Shown here: piece after piece, positions 1 to 7,215 of the stretch
Layout of the letters: each line of letters begins with the position of its first letter
Numbering within the stretch: position 1 is the stretch's first letter
IMG/VR virus record: IMGVR_UViG_3300011010_000049
Location: 1 to 26,409 of that record
Length of the DNA stretch: 26,409 nucleotides
DNA from: a virus
Strand: one strand, 5' to 3'
Notes under the pieces: model-generated
The model's database searches: none
What the model saw: only the letters and a program-made list of their open reading frames with translations
What the model was told of the DNA's origin: nothing
Program-made: the position numbers and the translations under genes

Positions 1-673
1 AAGCCACATATGTGCCACCAGATGCGTTAACACTTGCATTAGTGCCTACGCTAAATACTGAGGATGTGGGAGTTGTGCTATTCCAATAAGTTGCACCTGT
101 GGCGGCAGCGGCTGTGGTGTTAAGAAGCAAATATTGTGTATTGGCTAAACTTCTGTGGTAAACCGCCCAATCAGCGGTTGTGTCTGTGCGCTTGACAATA
201 ATCCACCCAGGTACTGAACCAAGGTTGTGGGCGATAGTGCGGTTTGCCCCTGTTCCTGTGTAAGTCACAACATCAAAAAACTTTGCTTGTTCTCTAAACG
301 ACCATGAAGTGTAGGTAGCTGCACTGGTGTTTATTTTTGATAAAGTCCCAATAGAAAAACCAGTAGAATTAAATGAAGTTAAACCAGTAGCACGTGTAGT
401 TTGTGCCGCTGTACTGTTTGATACCAAATCAAAAGTTGCACCTCGTGCTGTGTCATATAGCGCATGGTCAGTAGCGGCAGACCTACTTTTAATCCATGTA
501 AGTCCACCCTTGCCAGACAAGTCAATGCCGTTTGTAATGGTCTGTGTAGCACCTGTGCCTGTGTAAAGGAATGTGCTAAACACATCCTCAATGTAGTTAA
601 CAGCAGTAGCCGCTTGAGCAAACTCACCAAAGCCTTGAGCAGATGCCGCACCCCTTGTTTGTACTAATGGCAT
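1..673 (-). CDS. Tail/fibre-associated protein, C-terminus cut by window edge (DUF7483-like)
   Basis: An open frame starts at an ATG at 673 and runs without a stop past base 1, giving 224 visible residues. The start MPLVQTRGAASAQGFGEF is followed by Thr/Ala/Gly-rich beta-type sequence with repeated phrases: TYTGTGA-type motifs, SFNSTGFSIG, and HNLGSVPGWIIVKR followed by WAVYHRS. I recall these phrases from a domain of aquatic phage structural proteins (DUF7483-like), but did not search. It is the last visible gene of the leftward late unit and follows the fibre-like gene at 683-1333 by 9 nt, so a role at the tail or fibre tip is likely. The function is inferred from context and composition. 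No catalytic motif is visible. Confidence 0.8.
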   Translation of the reverse strand, partial: MPLVQTRGAASAQGFGEFAQAATAVNYIEDVFSTFLYTGTGATQTITNGIDLSGKGGLTWIKSRSAATDHALYDTARGATFDLVSNSTAAQTTRATGLTSFNSTGFSIGTLSKINTSAATYTSWSFREQAKFFDVVTYTGTGANRTIAHNLGSVPGWIIVKRTDTTADWAVYHRSLANTQYLLLNTTAAAATGATYWNSTTPTSSVFSVGTNASVNASGGTYVA

Positions 674-682
674 GGTTGTCCT

Positions 683-1333
683 TTAAGCAAACTTGGTCTG
701 TGAAGCAAAGACAGTAAATGCCGCACTGCCCGTCTTGATGATCGTGTACATATAGACATCAACAGAACTTGCATTACCAGCCGTTGGTGCTGTACCGCCC
801 TGATACTTAGGAGTCACAGTTGAACCATCCACTTGCACCACAGAGTTGTAGTAAGCCGTAGCACCTTGAGTGACCAAAAAAGCCACAGTCATTGACTGAC
901 CTGTACTCATCAAAGTATCTAGTGATGTACCGCTAGAGCCTCTGAAGTTAACTGTCCAGTTAGCACTTGCAGAAGTTGTGTAGTACAGAACTGACTGAGT
1001 GGTAATGTCGTAGTTAATCGTGCCAGTAGCCGCTGTTGCTGATACTGTAGCCACTTCTGCCGCATCGTTTAGAACAATGGCTTGAGCAGACGATGTGCCT
1101 GAGAATGTCTGAGTACCAGTAAAGGTGTTGGCTACGTTGGTAACAGGAATGTTAGCCGCTGCCAAAGACGTTTGACCAGTGCCACCTTTAGCTGTTGTGA
1201 TGACGCTAAGACCTGGGGTAATGTCAGAGATAGCCAGTTTTACTGTAGTGCTACTTTGAACAATCGGCAATACTTCCGTGCCCGCAACGGGCGTGGTTGC
1301 GGCGGTTAGTGCAGAAATTTTTGTATTAGCCAT
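683..1333 (-). CDS. Tail fibre-like structural protein, 216 aa
   Basis: The protein begins MANTKISALTAATTPVAGTE, an N-terminus I recognise from many aquatic phage fibre proteins, followed by a Gly/Thr linker (TTAKGGTGQTS, about residues 47-57). That linker also occurs just before trimeric fibre modules. The rest is Ser/Thr/Ala-rich beta sequence with no transmembrane segment and a single small C-terminal domain. It lies in a run of small structural genes between a beta-helix protein and the DUF7483-like protein. GGAA upstream of the ATG is the likely ribosome site. A fibre or baseplate appendage role is inferred; receptor specificity cannot be read from sequence. Confidence 0.78.
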   Translation of the reverse strand: MANTKISALTAATTPVAGTEVLPIVQSSTTVKLAISDITPGLSVITTAKGGTGQTSLAAANIPVTNVANTFTGTQTFSGTSSAQAIVLNDAAEVATVSATAATGTINYDITTQSVLYYTTSASANWTVNFRGSSGTSLDTLMSTGQSMTVAFLVTQGATAYYNSVVQVDGSTVTPKYQGGTAPTAGNASSVDVYMYTIIKTGSAAFTVFASQTKFA

Positions 1334-1348
1334 GTCTTAATTCCTTAC

Positions 1349-1633
1349 TTAATAAGCAAATTCTACTTTAGCTGTAACAGGAACAGCCGCTGTAAAAGTA
1401 ACAGTTGTGGGGTTAGTTTCTGTGTAACTAGACGTAAAAGATTGTTTAACTCCGTTGATGTAAACAATTAATCTTTTAGTGCCAACTGCATATGAAAAGG
1501 GAAGGTTAAAAACTGTTTGTCCAGATGTAGCAGTGGTTTCAAACACTTGCTGTGGAGCATACACATATGTATTAACATCATTGAGCCAAGGAGACTCAAT
1601 AAGGGTTCCAGTTGTAAATACAGTTGAAGCCAT
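1349..1633 (-). CDS. Short fibre-like protein, 94 aa
   Basis: The sequence contains TGTLIESPWLNDVNTYVY near the N-terminus, a pattern I recall at the beginning of phage tail fibre and tailspike proteins. It is followed by a compact beta domain with SGQTVFNLPF and RLIVYINGVKQ (about residues 38-66) and ends VPVTAKVEFAY, as in small beta-sandwich modules repeated in fibres. In other phages similar modules are part of longer fibre proteins; here it is a stand-alone gene, 15 nt upstream of the next structural gene on the same strand. An attachment or adaptor role in the fibre is inferred. No enzyme motif is present. Confidence 0.72.
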   Translation of the reverse strand: MASTVFTTGTLIESPWLNDVNTYVYAPQQVFETTATSGQTVFNLPFSYAVGTKRLIVYINGVKQSFTSSYTETNPTTVTFTAAVPVTAKVEFAY

Positions 1634-1645
1634 AAATGTCCTAAA

Positions 1646-1834
1646 TTACAACAGAATATAACCGTTGTTTTCTTGCAACAATGCGTCACCTGTTTCCATT
1701 AACAACTTTTCTTCTACAGGTACGATTGGATTTGTGGTAACACCATACAAGTCTGTGGCTACGCCATACAAAGTAATGTCTACACTTCCAGGATTGTCAT
1801 AAGCTCCGTAAAAGTTTGTAGTAGTTACAGACAT
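1646..1834 (-). CDS. Small structural-region protein, 62 aa, unknown
   Basis: This short open frame fits tightly between its neighbours, with a 2-nt gap upstream and 12 nt downstream. The N-terminal half is rich in Thr, Tyr and Gly, with an internal near-repeat (DITLYGVATDLYGVTTNP, residues 19-36). The C-terminal half is acidic (VEEKLLMETGDALLQENNGY). The ETGDALLQEN phrase resembles short linker motifs seen in phage structural proteins, but I do not recognise a family. Its place among fibre-type genes suggests a minor virion or fibre-assembly protein. Coding status rests on spacing and amino-acid composition. Confidence 0.6.
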   Translation of the reverse strand: MSVTTTNFYGAYDNPGSVDITLYGVATDLYGVTTNPIVPVEEKLLMETGDALLQENNGYILL

Positions 1835-1836
1835 AG

Positions 1837-2199
1837 TTACACACCCATAATTATTTCAGCAGTAGCACCAGTACCAGTAACGTTAGTTACATTGGCTCGT
1901 ACATATCGCCAAGGACATATAGTAGTAAAACCATCTGTAGCAGTAGTTGTACCAGTCAATGTAATAGTACCCATAGTAATCCAATTAGCTTTAATACCAT
2001 TAAAGGTATCAGCCTCATTAGACACTTGGACAGCAATAGTTGCAGTCACAGCACCTGTGCCAGTAACAATAGCTTGGAAAGTGCCATAGGGACTTTCTTT
2101 GTAGATAGGTGAGGATGCTTGATTAGTAGTTGTGGAGTTCACACCACTAAAAGCAAAGTAGCGAGGTTGTTCGCCACTCTTAAGAAACATATCAGCCAT
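1837..2199 (-). CDS. Small beta-rich virion protein, 120 aa
   Basis: The protein is almost entirely Thr/Ala/Gly/Val-rich beta sequence with alternating hydrophobic residues (GTFQAIVTGTGAVTATIAVQ, then ITLTGTTTATDG) and WRYVRANVTNVTGTGATAEI near the C-terminus. This fits a small beta-sandwich, such as a head decoration or fibre module. It is the first gene after the intrinsic terminator at 2233-2267 and the first of the small fibre-type genes. No signal peptide or membrane segment is visible. I do not recognise a named family, so the structural role is inferred from composition and place. Confidence 0.68.
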   Translation of the reverse strand: MADMFLKSGEQPRYFAFSGVNSTTTNQASSPIYKESPYGTFQAIVTGTGAVTATIAVQVSNEADTFNGIKANWITMGTITLTGTTTATDGFTTICPWRYVRANVTNVTGTGATAEIIMGV

Positions 2200-2232
2200 A
2201 TTAAACTCCTACTTTGTAAAGGTTGTACCCAT

Positions 2233-2267
2233 TAAAAATACTAGGAGAAGATTACTCCCCTCCTAGT
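2233..2267 (-). terminator. Intrinsic terminator after the beta-helix gene
   Basis: On the minus strand an 8-bp perfect stem (ACTAGGAG with CTCCTAGT, plus-strand 2240-2247 and 2260-2267) closes a 12-nt loop and is followed by a U-rich tract (A-run at 2234-2238 on the plus strand). It lies 17 nt after the stop of the gene at 2284-3267 and 34 nt before the start at 2199. The long loop makes it weaker than an ideal terminator, so partial read-through is plausible. Confidence 0.7.
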
Positions 2268-2283
2268 AAAACTATTGCACAAA

Positions 2284-3267
2284 TTAATCAGTACCAATAG
2301 CAGGAAGTACAAAGCCAGAGAAGCCTACATCTCCAATGTACAAGTTGTTAAACAACCCATACTGAACGGCAGCAGCGGTAATCATCAAAGCACCAGCAAC
2401 ATCTAGACCACGAACTACGTTGTTTTGAATAATACCTGAGCCAGTAGTGGCAGAAGTAGTAACCAAGAAAGCACCAGTAGCACTATCAGTATTAACGCTA
2501 TACACCTTGTTACCTGTAATCAAAGCAGCAGTCATTACTAGTGCTGCATGACTCAAGAATTGAGACACGTTGTTCTGAGCAACAGTTTGAATTACAACGT
2601 TATCAGTTAATGTTAGACCAGTCATTGTGTTGAGCACAACAATAGGAGCAACAGACTTGGTTGTAGCATCAGATTTAATAAAGCAATTAGATACTTGCAA
2701 GAAGTCAGAATTAGTAGATACAGTAGTTTTAACTGCTGACAAGAAACCAAGAATGGCACTTGTATCAGTAAACGAACAATTGTCAATGGTAAAGTATGCA
2801 GCAGCAGCTACTGTAAAAGCAGAAGTGATGCCTAAAAAATTACCAATAAAACGACAATTAGAGATTGATATGTTATCAGCAGAAACAGCAATAGTAGTTG
2901 TAGCTGCTGTATCAAGAGTAAACGTAGGACGCTTAGTACCAGTACCTAAGCCAACAATTGCTATACCAGCAACGTCAAAAGCTAAAGCAGTTGCGGTAGA
3001 AATAGTTTCAGCGTGACCTGGTTTAATAAAAATAATGTCTCCACGATTAGCAGTACAACTAGTAACGGCAAACTCAAGAGTACCAAAGGGAGCATTAAAA
3101 GTACCTGGATTGCCATTAGAACCACCAACTTGTCCAGGCAAAGTTGGGGTAGCGTTTGATACCCAATACACTTGCCCAGGATGGGACTGGGTGATTGGAA
3201 CACCACGGATGGTTACATTATTAAAACCACCTGGGTAGTTGGAAGCGGGGGATTGAGGTAAAGCCAT
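2284..3267 (-). CDS. Beta-helix virion protein, 327 aa (spike/appendage-like)
   Basis: After an N-terminal stretch (residues 1-60) with a PGTFNAPFGTLEFAV phrase, the sequence becomes a ladder of short repeats of the right-handed parallel beta-helix type: ISISNCRFIGN, FTIDNCSFTDT, LQVSNCFIKSD, LTLTDNVVIQ, ALITGNKVYSV and SGIIQNNVVRG, each about 25-35 residues apart. Asn ladders and small turn residues are typical of pectate-lyase-like folds. Such folds occur in tailspikes, but catalytic carboxylates cannot be assigned here. The gene follows the capsid gene and the small Met/Lys-rich gene and is followed by a terminator. It could be a capsid-attached appendage rather than a tail protein; position favours a virion component. 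Confidence 0.8.
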   Translation of the reverse strand: MALPQSPASNYPGGFNNVTIRGVPITQSHPGQVYWVSNATPTLPGQVGGSNGNPGTFNAPFGTLEFAVTSCTANRGDIIFIKPGHAETISTATALAFDVAGIAIVGLGTGTKRPTFTLDTAATTTIAVSADNISISNCRFIGNFLGITSAFTVAAAAYFTIDNCSFTDTSAILGFLSAVKTTVSTNSDFLQVSNCFIKSDATTKSVAPIVVLNTMTGLTLTDNVVIQTVAQNNVSQFLSHAALVMTAALITGNKVYSVNTDSATGAFLVTTSATTGSGIIQNNVVRGLDVAGALMITAAAVQYGLFNNLYIGDVGFSGFVLPAIGTD

Positions 3268-3369
3268 TTTAAAACTCCTTGATTGACATAAGTGTTACAT
3301 AAACAACACTACCTGTTAGGTAGCGTCATCATTAAGGTTAGCACAACATTGTGCTGCTTGCATTCTACT

Positions 3370-3546
3370 TTACATTTTCTTTTTAGGCATAGTCTTTTTT
3401 GCAGCCGTTTTCTTCATAGCAGAATCTTTCATCATTTTTCCGCCAGGCATCTTGTGCATTCCACCAGCCATGCCACTTTTGCCCATTTTAGATTGGACAG
3501 TAACATTAGGACGCTTACCTTTTTCTTTTTCACGTTCGTAGCTCAT
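3370..3546 (-). CDS. Met/Lys-rich small protein, 58 aa
   Basis: A short frame starts at the ATG at 3546 and ends at TAA at 3370. It begins MSYEREKEKGKRPNVTVQSK and then becomes a Lys/Met/Gly-rich tail (MAGGMHKMPGGKMMKDSAMK, ending KKTMPKKKM): 15 Lys and 10 Met in 58 residues. AAAGGA upstream is a fair ribosome site. It lies 17 nt after the terminator of the capsid gene and about 100 nt before the beta-helix gene. Short basic proteins of this kind occur in aquatic phage head modules, with unknown function. DNA or capsid binding by charge is inference. Confidence 0.72.
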   Translation of the reverse strand: MSYEREKEKGKRPNVTVQSKMGKSGMAGGMHKMPGGKMMKDSAMKKTAAKKTMPKKKM

Positions 3547-3562
3547 TTTAAATTCCTTTGAT

Positions 3563-3595
3563 TAAAAAAAGAACCCCCTCCTTTTGGGAGAGGGC
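3563..3595 (-). terminator. Intrinsic terminator after the major capsid gene
   Basis: Reading the minus strand, CCC(T)CTCC and GGAGGGG pair around a short A-rich loop (one bulged base), followed by TTCTTTTTTT. On the plus strand the stem lies at 3574-3594 and the T-run complement at 3564-3570. It begins about 17 nt after the capsid stop at 3612. A terminator directly after the capsid gene is a common way to limit expression of later genes relative to capsid. Confidence 0.8.
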
Positions 3596-3611
3596 TTGTT
3601 ACTAATAACAA

Positions 3612-4532
3612 TTACGGACCATTAGAGCCAAAGATGGCACGGGGATCAGACCAACCGAAACTATAACGCTCGTAGCCTTTGGCTTTAACGTTCATAGTGT
3701 CGAAGTCATTGTCCTGATCAAACGTGACAGCGTGACGCTCATAGTACTTTAAACCAGTACCACCAGGGATGGTGTTACGGATAAACCAAGCGTGTGGGCT
3801 TGTAAAGTAGTGATTCACTTTAAAACCACCAGGCAAGTAGTGACCAGTTGCAATGACGTTAATGTCATTGTTGGCATTACCTGTTTGGTATTGAGAGTGA
3901 AGAATACGTTGAGCATTAAACACTTCTTGACGAGCAATGTGCAAGCTGTTAGGTTGAATAGCAACTAGCAAACCACGATCATTTTGCAGACCCATGATTG
4001 CGATTACTGCATCTTCCAAAGCAGCTTCTGACAAATCAACGTCAACTGTAGGTTTGTTAGCAAACGTTCCACCATTAGTATTAGGGTGACTAACAGAGCA
4101 TAAAGCAACTCCATCACCACCTTTATACGTGCTGTTAAAAGCACGGTTGTACACGTTAGCAGCAATGTTTTCTTTCGTTTGACGGAAAGACATTGCCAAA
4201 GCTGAAGCTCGTTTCTTAGAGATTTGCTCGTACAAGTTGTCATCCAACTCTTCTTTAGTCACGATATAACCCATTGCGTAAGCAACGTGTGTGTAGCGTG
4301 TGGTAAAGCCTTGGATTTCAGAGTCGTATGCAGTGCCTTGACCTTCAGACTTCACAGGAACTAGACCGAAACCAGACAGTTGAACGTCTTCTTCGTAGTT
4401 CTGAGTAGAAGTATCTTTGTCAAACAGATCAACATACTCTTCTGGATGCTCATTGTAGACTTGTCCCCACCAAGCTTTAACGCCAGGCCATAGAGCCTTG
4501 GGGTGGGATGCGGTAGAAATTACACCAGCCAT
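3612..4532 (-). CDS. Major capsid protein (Mu gpT-like / HK97 fold)
   Basis: The 306-residue protein begins MAGVISTASHPKALWPGVKA and continues with EEYVDLFDKDTSTQNYEEDV (about residues 31-50), the N-arm and E-loop region typical of Mu gpT-like major head subunits. YAMGYIVTKEELDDNLYEQI (about 85-104) followed by a long helix (RASALAMSFRQTKENIAANV) matches the spine helix, and SHPNTNGGTF with LLVAIQPNSLHIARQEVF is the usual P-domain/A-domain stretch. Length is normal for the family. The gene sits downstream of the scaffold-like gene and directly before a strong terminator, as expected for the most abundant late protein. No N-terminal protease or maturation delta domain is evident, consistent with a separate scaffold. 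Confidence 0.9.
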   Translation of the reverse strand: MAGVISTASHPKALWPGVKAWWGQVYNEHPEEYVDLFDKDTSTQNYEEDVQLSGFGLVPVKSEGQGTAYDSEIQGFTTRYTHVAYAMGYIVTKEELDDNLYEQISKKRASALAMSFRQTKENIAANVYNRAFNSTYKGGDGVALCSVSHPNTNGGTFANKPTVDVDLSEAALEDAVIAIMGLQNDRGLLVAIQPNSLHIARQEVFNAQRILHSQYQTGNANNDINVIATGHYLPGGFKVNHYFTSPHAWFIRNTIPGGTGLKYYERHAVTFDQDNDFDTMNVKAKGYERYSFGWSDPRAIFGSNGP

Positions 4533-4548
4533 AATTTATTCTCCTTAA

Positions 4549-5214
4549 TTAAACTGCAAGGTAGTTAACGACTGAGCCAGAGGCAGAGGCGATAGTACCG
4601 TACTCATGATAGTTAAATTTGCACAACACACGGATATAAGGACTAGCAGCAGTAGTTACTTCGTTATCAATACGTTGAACAGCACCAAGCAAACGAATTG
4701 GCAAAGTAGCCGTAACTGCAGGACCTGAAAGGACCATATCAGAGAACGGTGAACTTGTAGACAAAGAGGTTTGATTAGCAGCGGAGATTGTTACGGCAGC
4801 ATTCATAGACAGTTGAGCTGCGGTTGCACCCGTAGAACCAAACTGAGCTTCAAACAAGACGAAAGGATCATCCACAACAAACACATAACGAGTGTCGGTA
4901 CGAGTACCAGCAGCAATATATGTTTGTGTTAGGTTTAAAGTAGTACCAACCAAGCTTACGCCAGGATCAGCAACACGAATACCCACAATAATGCCCAAAG
5001 GCAAAGCAGAGGTAGTTGTAGCACCGCCCCACTTCTGGATGTTACGAATACCAGTGGCATCCGAACCAGAAGCAGACATTACACAATCACCGATTGCATA
5101 GCTATTGGTAGTGTCAGAGGTAGGGATAGCGTATACACGACCCTGCTCATTCCACTTGCTACCTAGCAAGTTACCAACAGGACTGAACCCGTTGGGTTTG
5201 TTTACGTTAGCCAT
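4549..5214 (-). CDS. Capsid-associated (decoration-like) structural protein, 221 aa
   Basis: The sequence begins MANVNKPNGFSPVGNLLGSK and includes VYAIPTSDTTNSYAIGDCVM, then a beta-rich body (LPLGIIVGIRVADPGV, TLNLTQTYIAAGTRTDTRYV, VVDDPFVLFEAQF, residues about 73-125). In other phages proteins beginning with this KPNGFxPVG pattern sit next to the major capsid gene and are annotated as virion or capsid decoration proteins. Here it lies 16 nt upstream of the capsid gene on the same strand. The beta-barrel-like composition without charged helices supports a head surface or stabilising protein. The precise role is inferred. Confidence 0.75.
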   Translation of the reverse strand: MANVNKPNGFSPVGNLLGSKWNEQGRVYAIPTSDTTNSYAIGDCVMSASGSDATGIRNIQKWGGATTTSALPLGIIVGIRVADPGVSLVGTTLNLTQTYIAAGTRTDTRYVFVVDDPFVLFEAQFGSTGATAAQLSMNAAVTISAANQTSLSTSSPFSDMVLSGPAVTATLPIRLLGAVQRIDNEVTTAASPYIRVLCKFNYHEYGTIASASGSVVNYLAV

Positions 5215-5235
5215 TTAAGACTCCTTAATAAAACA

Positions 5236-5748
5236 TTAGTTAAGTTTGATACCATCACGAGGAGTGTAGAAAGATGGATCATCTCCAGTAATCTTACCCT
5301 TGCGAATGGCAGCGTCAATGCGATTGTTTTTAGCTTGAAGTTCAGCTTGATCTTCCTCGTACCATTCTTGCCGAATCTTCATTAAATATCCGTATTGCTC
5401 TGTGCCTTCTGCACGAGGATTTACAAGATATCTAATTCTTTCTCCAAGATCACCATTACGGCTGACCACATTTTCACTCACGCCTCCCACTTCATCGGGT
5501 CTTACGAATTCATAGCCGCTATCCACAGCCTCTTTAATTCGTCCTCCAGTATCTGTAAAGACATGGAGGTGATAACCTTCTATCTGTGTTCGAACACCTA
5601 TCTTAGCTTCTGTTCCATTAAAAACATTTCTACGTTTTCGAGTTGTACCATCTTCAGCAGGTTTAGGAGTATTAGCTACTGCTTGTTTATCTGCTATTTT
5701 CTCTAAAAGACGATCACGTTTTTCAAACTCGTTTAGTGCGCGGGGCAT
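5236..5748 (-). CDS. Head-module protein of unknown function, 170 aa
   Basis: This hydrophilic protein starts MPRALNEFEKRDRLLEKIAD with a charged helix, followed by a small folded region containing EGYHLHVFTDTGGRIKEAVD and SGYEFVRPDEVGGVSENVVS (residues about 58-97). A helical charged C-terminal part (YLMKIRQEWYEEDQAELQAK) precedes the end GDDPSFYTPRDGIKLN. The HLHVFTDTGGRIKEAVDSGYEFV pattern is familiar from phage head modules beside scaffold and capsid genes. It lies between the scaffold-like and decoration-like genes with 21-28 nt gaps, so a role in head assembly is likely. I cannot assign an activity. Confidence 0.7.
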   Translation of the reverse strand: MPRALNEFEKRDRLLEKIADKQAVANTPKPAEDGTTRKRRNVFNGTEAKIGVRTQIEGYHLHVFTDTGGRIKEAVDSGYEFVRPDEVGGVSENVVSRNGDLGERIRYLVNPRAEGTEQYGYLMKIRQEWYEEDQAELQAKNNRIDAAIRKGKITGDDPSFYTPRDGIKLN

Positions 5749-5776
5749 ATTAATTTCCTTTAATGTAAGTTAAAAA

Positions 5777-6610
5777 TCAGTTCCAGTCAAAGTCTGCAAC
5801 ATATTGTTCACGGGTCATAAGCTTTTGCTTAACAAACCGATCACATGCAGCTTTAGCTTCAGAAGGGAGATTGTCATAAGACTGAGTGTTGGTACTACCA
5901 CGACTCTGCCTACCTGATCCAGATTCAACCCGACTACGTAAATTCTGTTTTTTACCAAACTTATTTGGGAATTCTTCTGCTAACACTTCGTCAAGCTTAT
6001 CTAGAAATGGCTGTCCCTTAAGCATAGGAAACTCTACTCGAAGACTTTCACCAATACCATTAACTACAGCAGTCATTCGTTTGTCTTCGCCAAACCAAGT
6101 GTTGCGATCTAACCATGCTTGTAAGCCTGGTTCAATTTCAACTGGTGCTGGCTCAGGTGTTTTAACAACATCTGCATCTTTAACGGCTTGTTTAGCCTCT
6201 TTGTATTCTTCTTTTGCAAGGTCTAATGCATCATCTAGGGCATTGACTTTCTGACCATCCCCATCGCTTATAGCTTGAGCACGGCTTTCTTTAATCTCTT
6301 GAATGCGTATTTCGTACTCATTAACTTTACGTTCATAAGTTTCACGTTGAAACTGTTTAAACTCTTCTGCTGCTTGTCTAAACTCTTTAAGTTGTTCTTT
6401 TGTAGCGTTAAGGTCTTTAACAAGGTTCTCATTATTCTTACGCAGAATAGGAAGAATCTCTCGACCACGTTTTACAAAAACATCAGCATCTACCCAATCA
6501 GCTTCGTTACCACGAAATTTTTCTTTAGGAACCCAACCTTGAGATTCAGCCTCGTGTTGAACTTCTGAAGCAGCTTCGTTACTAGTAACATTATCATTTT
6601 CTTCACTCAT
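5777..6610 (-). CDS. Scaffold-like head assembly protein, 277 aa
   Basis: The protein has an acidic N-terminus (MSEENDNVTSNEAASEVQHE), then QGWVPKEKFRGNEADWVDAD, a motif seen in phage scaffold-like proteins. A long coiled coil covers about residues 57-145 (with KEQLKEFRQAAEEFKQFQRE). A linker with PEPAPVEIEPG leads to a small C-terminal helical region with WFGEDKRMTAVVNGIGESLR and a final helix near VKQKLMTREQYVADFDWN. Highly charged, coiled-coil, Cys-poor proteins directly upstream of the capsid gene are usually internal scaffolds that guide procapsid assembly and leave before or during packaging. No protease motif is visible. Confidence 0.8.
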   Translation of the reverse strand: MSEENDNVTSNEAASEVQHEAESQGWVPKEKFRGNEADWVDADVFVKRGREILPILRKNNENLVKDLNATKEQLKEFRQAAEEFKQFQRETYERKVNEYEIRIQEIKESRAQAISDGDGQKVNALDDALDLAKEEYKEAKQAVKDADVVKTPEPAPVEIEPGLQAWLDRNTWFGEDKRMTAVVNGIGESLRVEFPMLKGQPFLDKLDEVLAEEFPNKFGKKQNLRSRVESGSGRQSRGSTNTQSYDNLPSEAKAACDRFVKQKLMTREQYVADFDWN

Positions 6611-6624
6611 ATCTTACTCCTAAT

Positions 6625-6972
6625 TTATTTCTTTGCCAAATAAGGATCAACAAGATCAACATCAGCATCAAGAGTGCCTGTAATGTCTTTATCATTAATC
6701 ATGCGATATTTAAACCCATCTTTACCTAAATACAGTAAACCTGCATATTTAGCAAAAATAACTTTGTCGCCCACCACACACCAAGGTGTAGGTTCATCGG
6801 CATAGCATTGGTTGCCCATAGCTACAACAACGCCAGTGGTATTACCCATCTGTTCACGATCTTTAGTTACTTCAGTAGTAAGGATAATGCCTCCTTCGGA
6901 GACTTCTCTTACTTCTTGTGGCTTGATAAGTACACGCCACCCTACTGGGTTAATGCCTGATTCATTACTCAT
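6625..6972 (-). CDS. GroES-like co-chaperonin, 115 aa
   Basis: The fold signature of Cpn10 is visible: PVGWRVLIKPQEVREVSEGG at the start, a mobile-loop tripeptide (GGIIL, about residues 27-31) followed by the loop region TTEVTKDREQMG, then GVVVAMGNQ and VGDKVIFAKYAG in the usual order. The length is slightly above that of bacterial GroES. I chose the ATG at 6972, because GAGAG lies just upstream and the family pattern starts a few residues later; an upstream ATG at 7011 would add 13 residues inside the previous gene. It overlaps the previous stop by 8 nt. It would cap host GroEL to fold capsid or other head proteins, like T4 gp31, which is inferred from the family and position. Confidence 0.88.
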   Translation of the reverse strand: MSNESGINPVGWRVLIKPQEVREVSEGGIILTTEVTKDREQMGNTTGVVVAMGNQCYADEPTPWCVVGDKVIFAKYAGLLYLGKDGFKYRMINDKDITGTLDADVDLVDPYLAKK

Positions 6973-7195
6973 TTGGTTCTCTCTTAATAGTTGCTTCAAA
7001 CAAATCTTCATATTCCAAATTTAGAATAATTGCAATTGCTCTACAGCGACCTTTTACTTCTTGCTCATCGTCAAACGTATTGTTGACTAGACCTTCTTTC
7101 ATGGCTTCCCTATCTGTACCAAGCATTTTCATCAAACGTTTAGTAACAGGATGGTATTTCCATTCATCAAAGTTGTCTTGGCTTACTGCTTCCAT
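6965..7195 (-). CDS. Small helical protein of unknown function, 76 aa
   Basis: The sequence is charged and helix-prone, with WKYHPVTKRLMKMLGTDREA near the N-terminus and a GRCRAIAIILNLEYEDLFEA helix near the end. It lies between the portal and GroES-like genes, 20 nt after the portal stop, and its stop overlaps the GroES-like start by 8 nt, indicating translational coupling. The WKxHPVTKxL pattern is familiar from short proteins next to phage portal genes, but I know no function. A head-assembly accessory role is only positional inference. Confidence 0.7.
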   Translation of the reverse strand: MEAVSQDNFDEWKYHPVTKRLMKMLGTDREAMKEGLVNNTFDDEQEVKGRCRAIAIILNLEYEDLFEATIKREPNE

Positions 7196-7215
7196 TCTCT
7201 CTCCTTTTTAAAACC

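Noticed and set aside
2627-3016. 129-residue plus-strand frame inside the beta-helix gene
   Set aside because: Antisense of a repeat-rich structural protein; Ala/Val-rich content is explained by the opposite strand.
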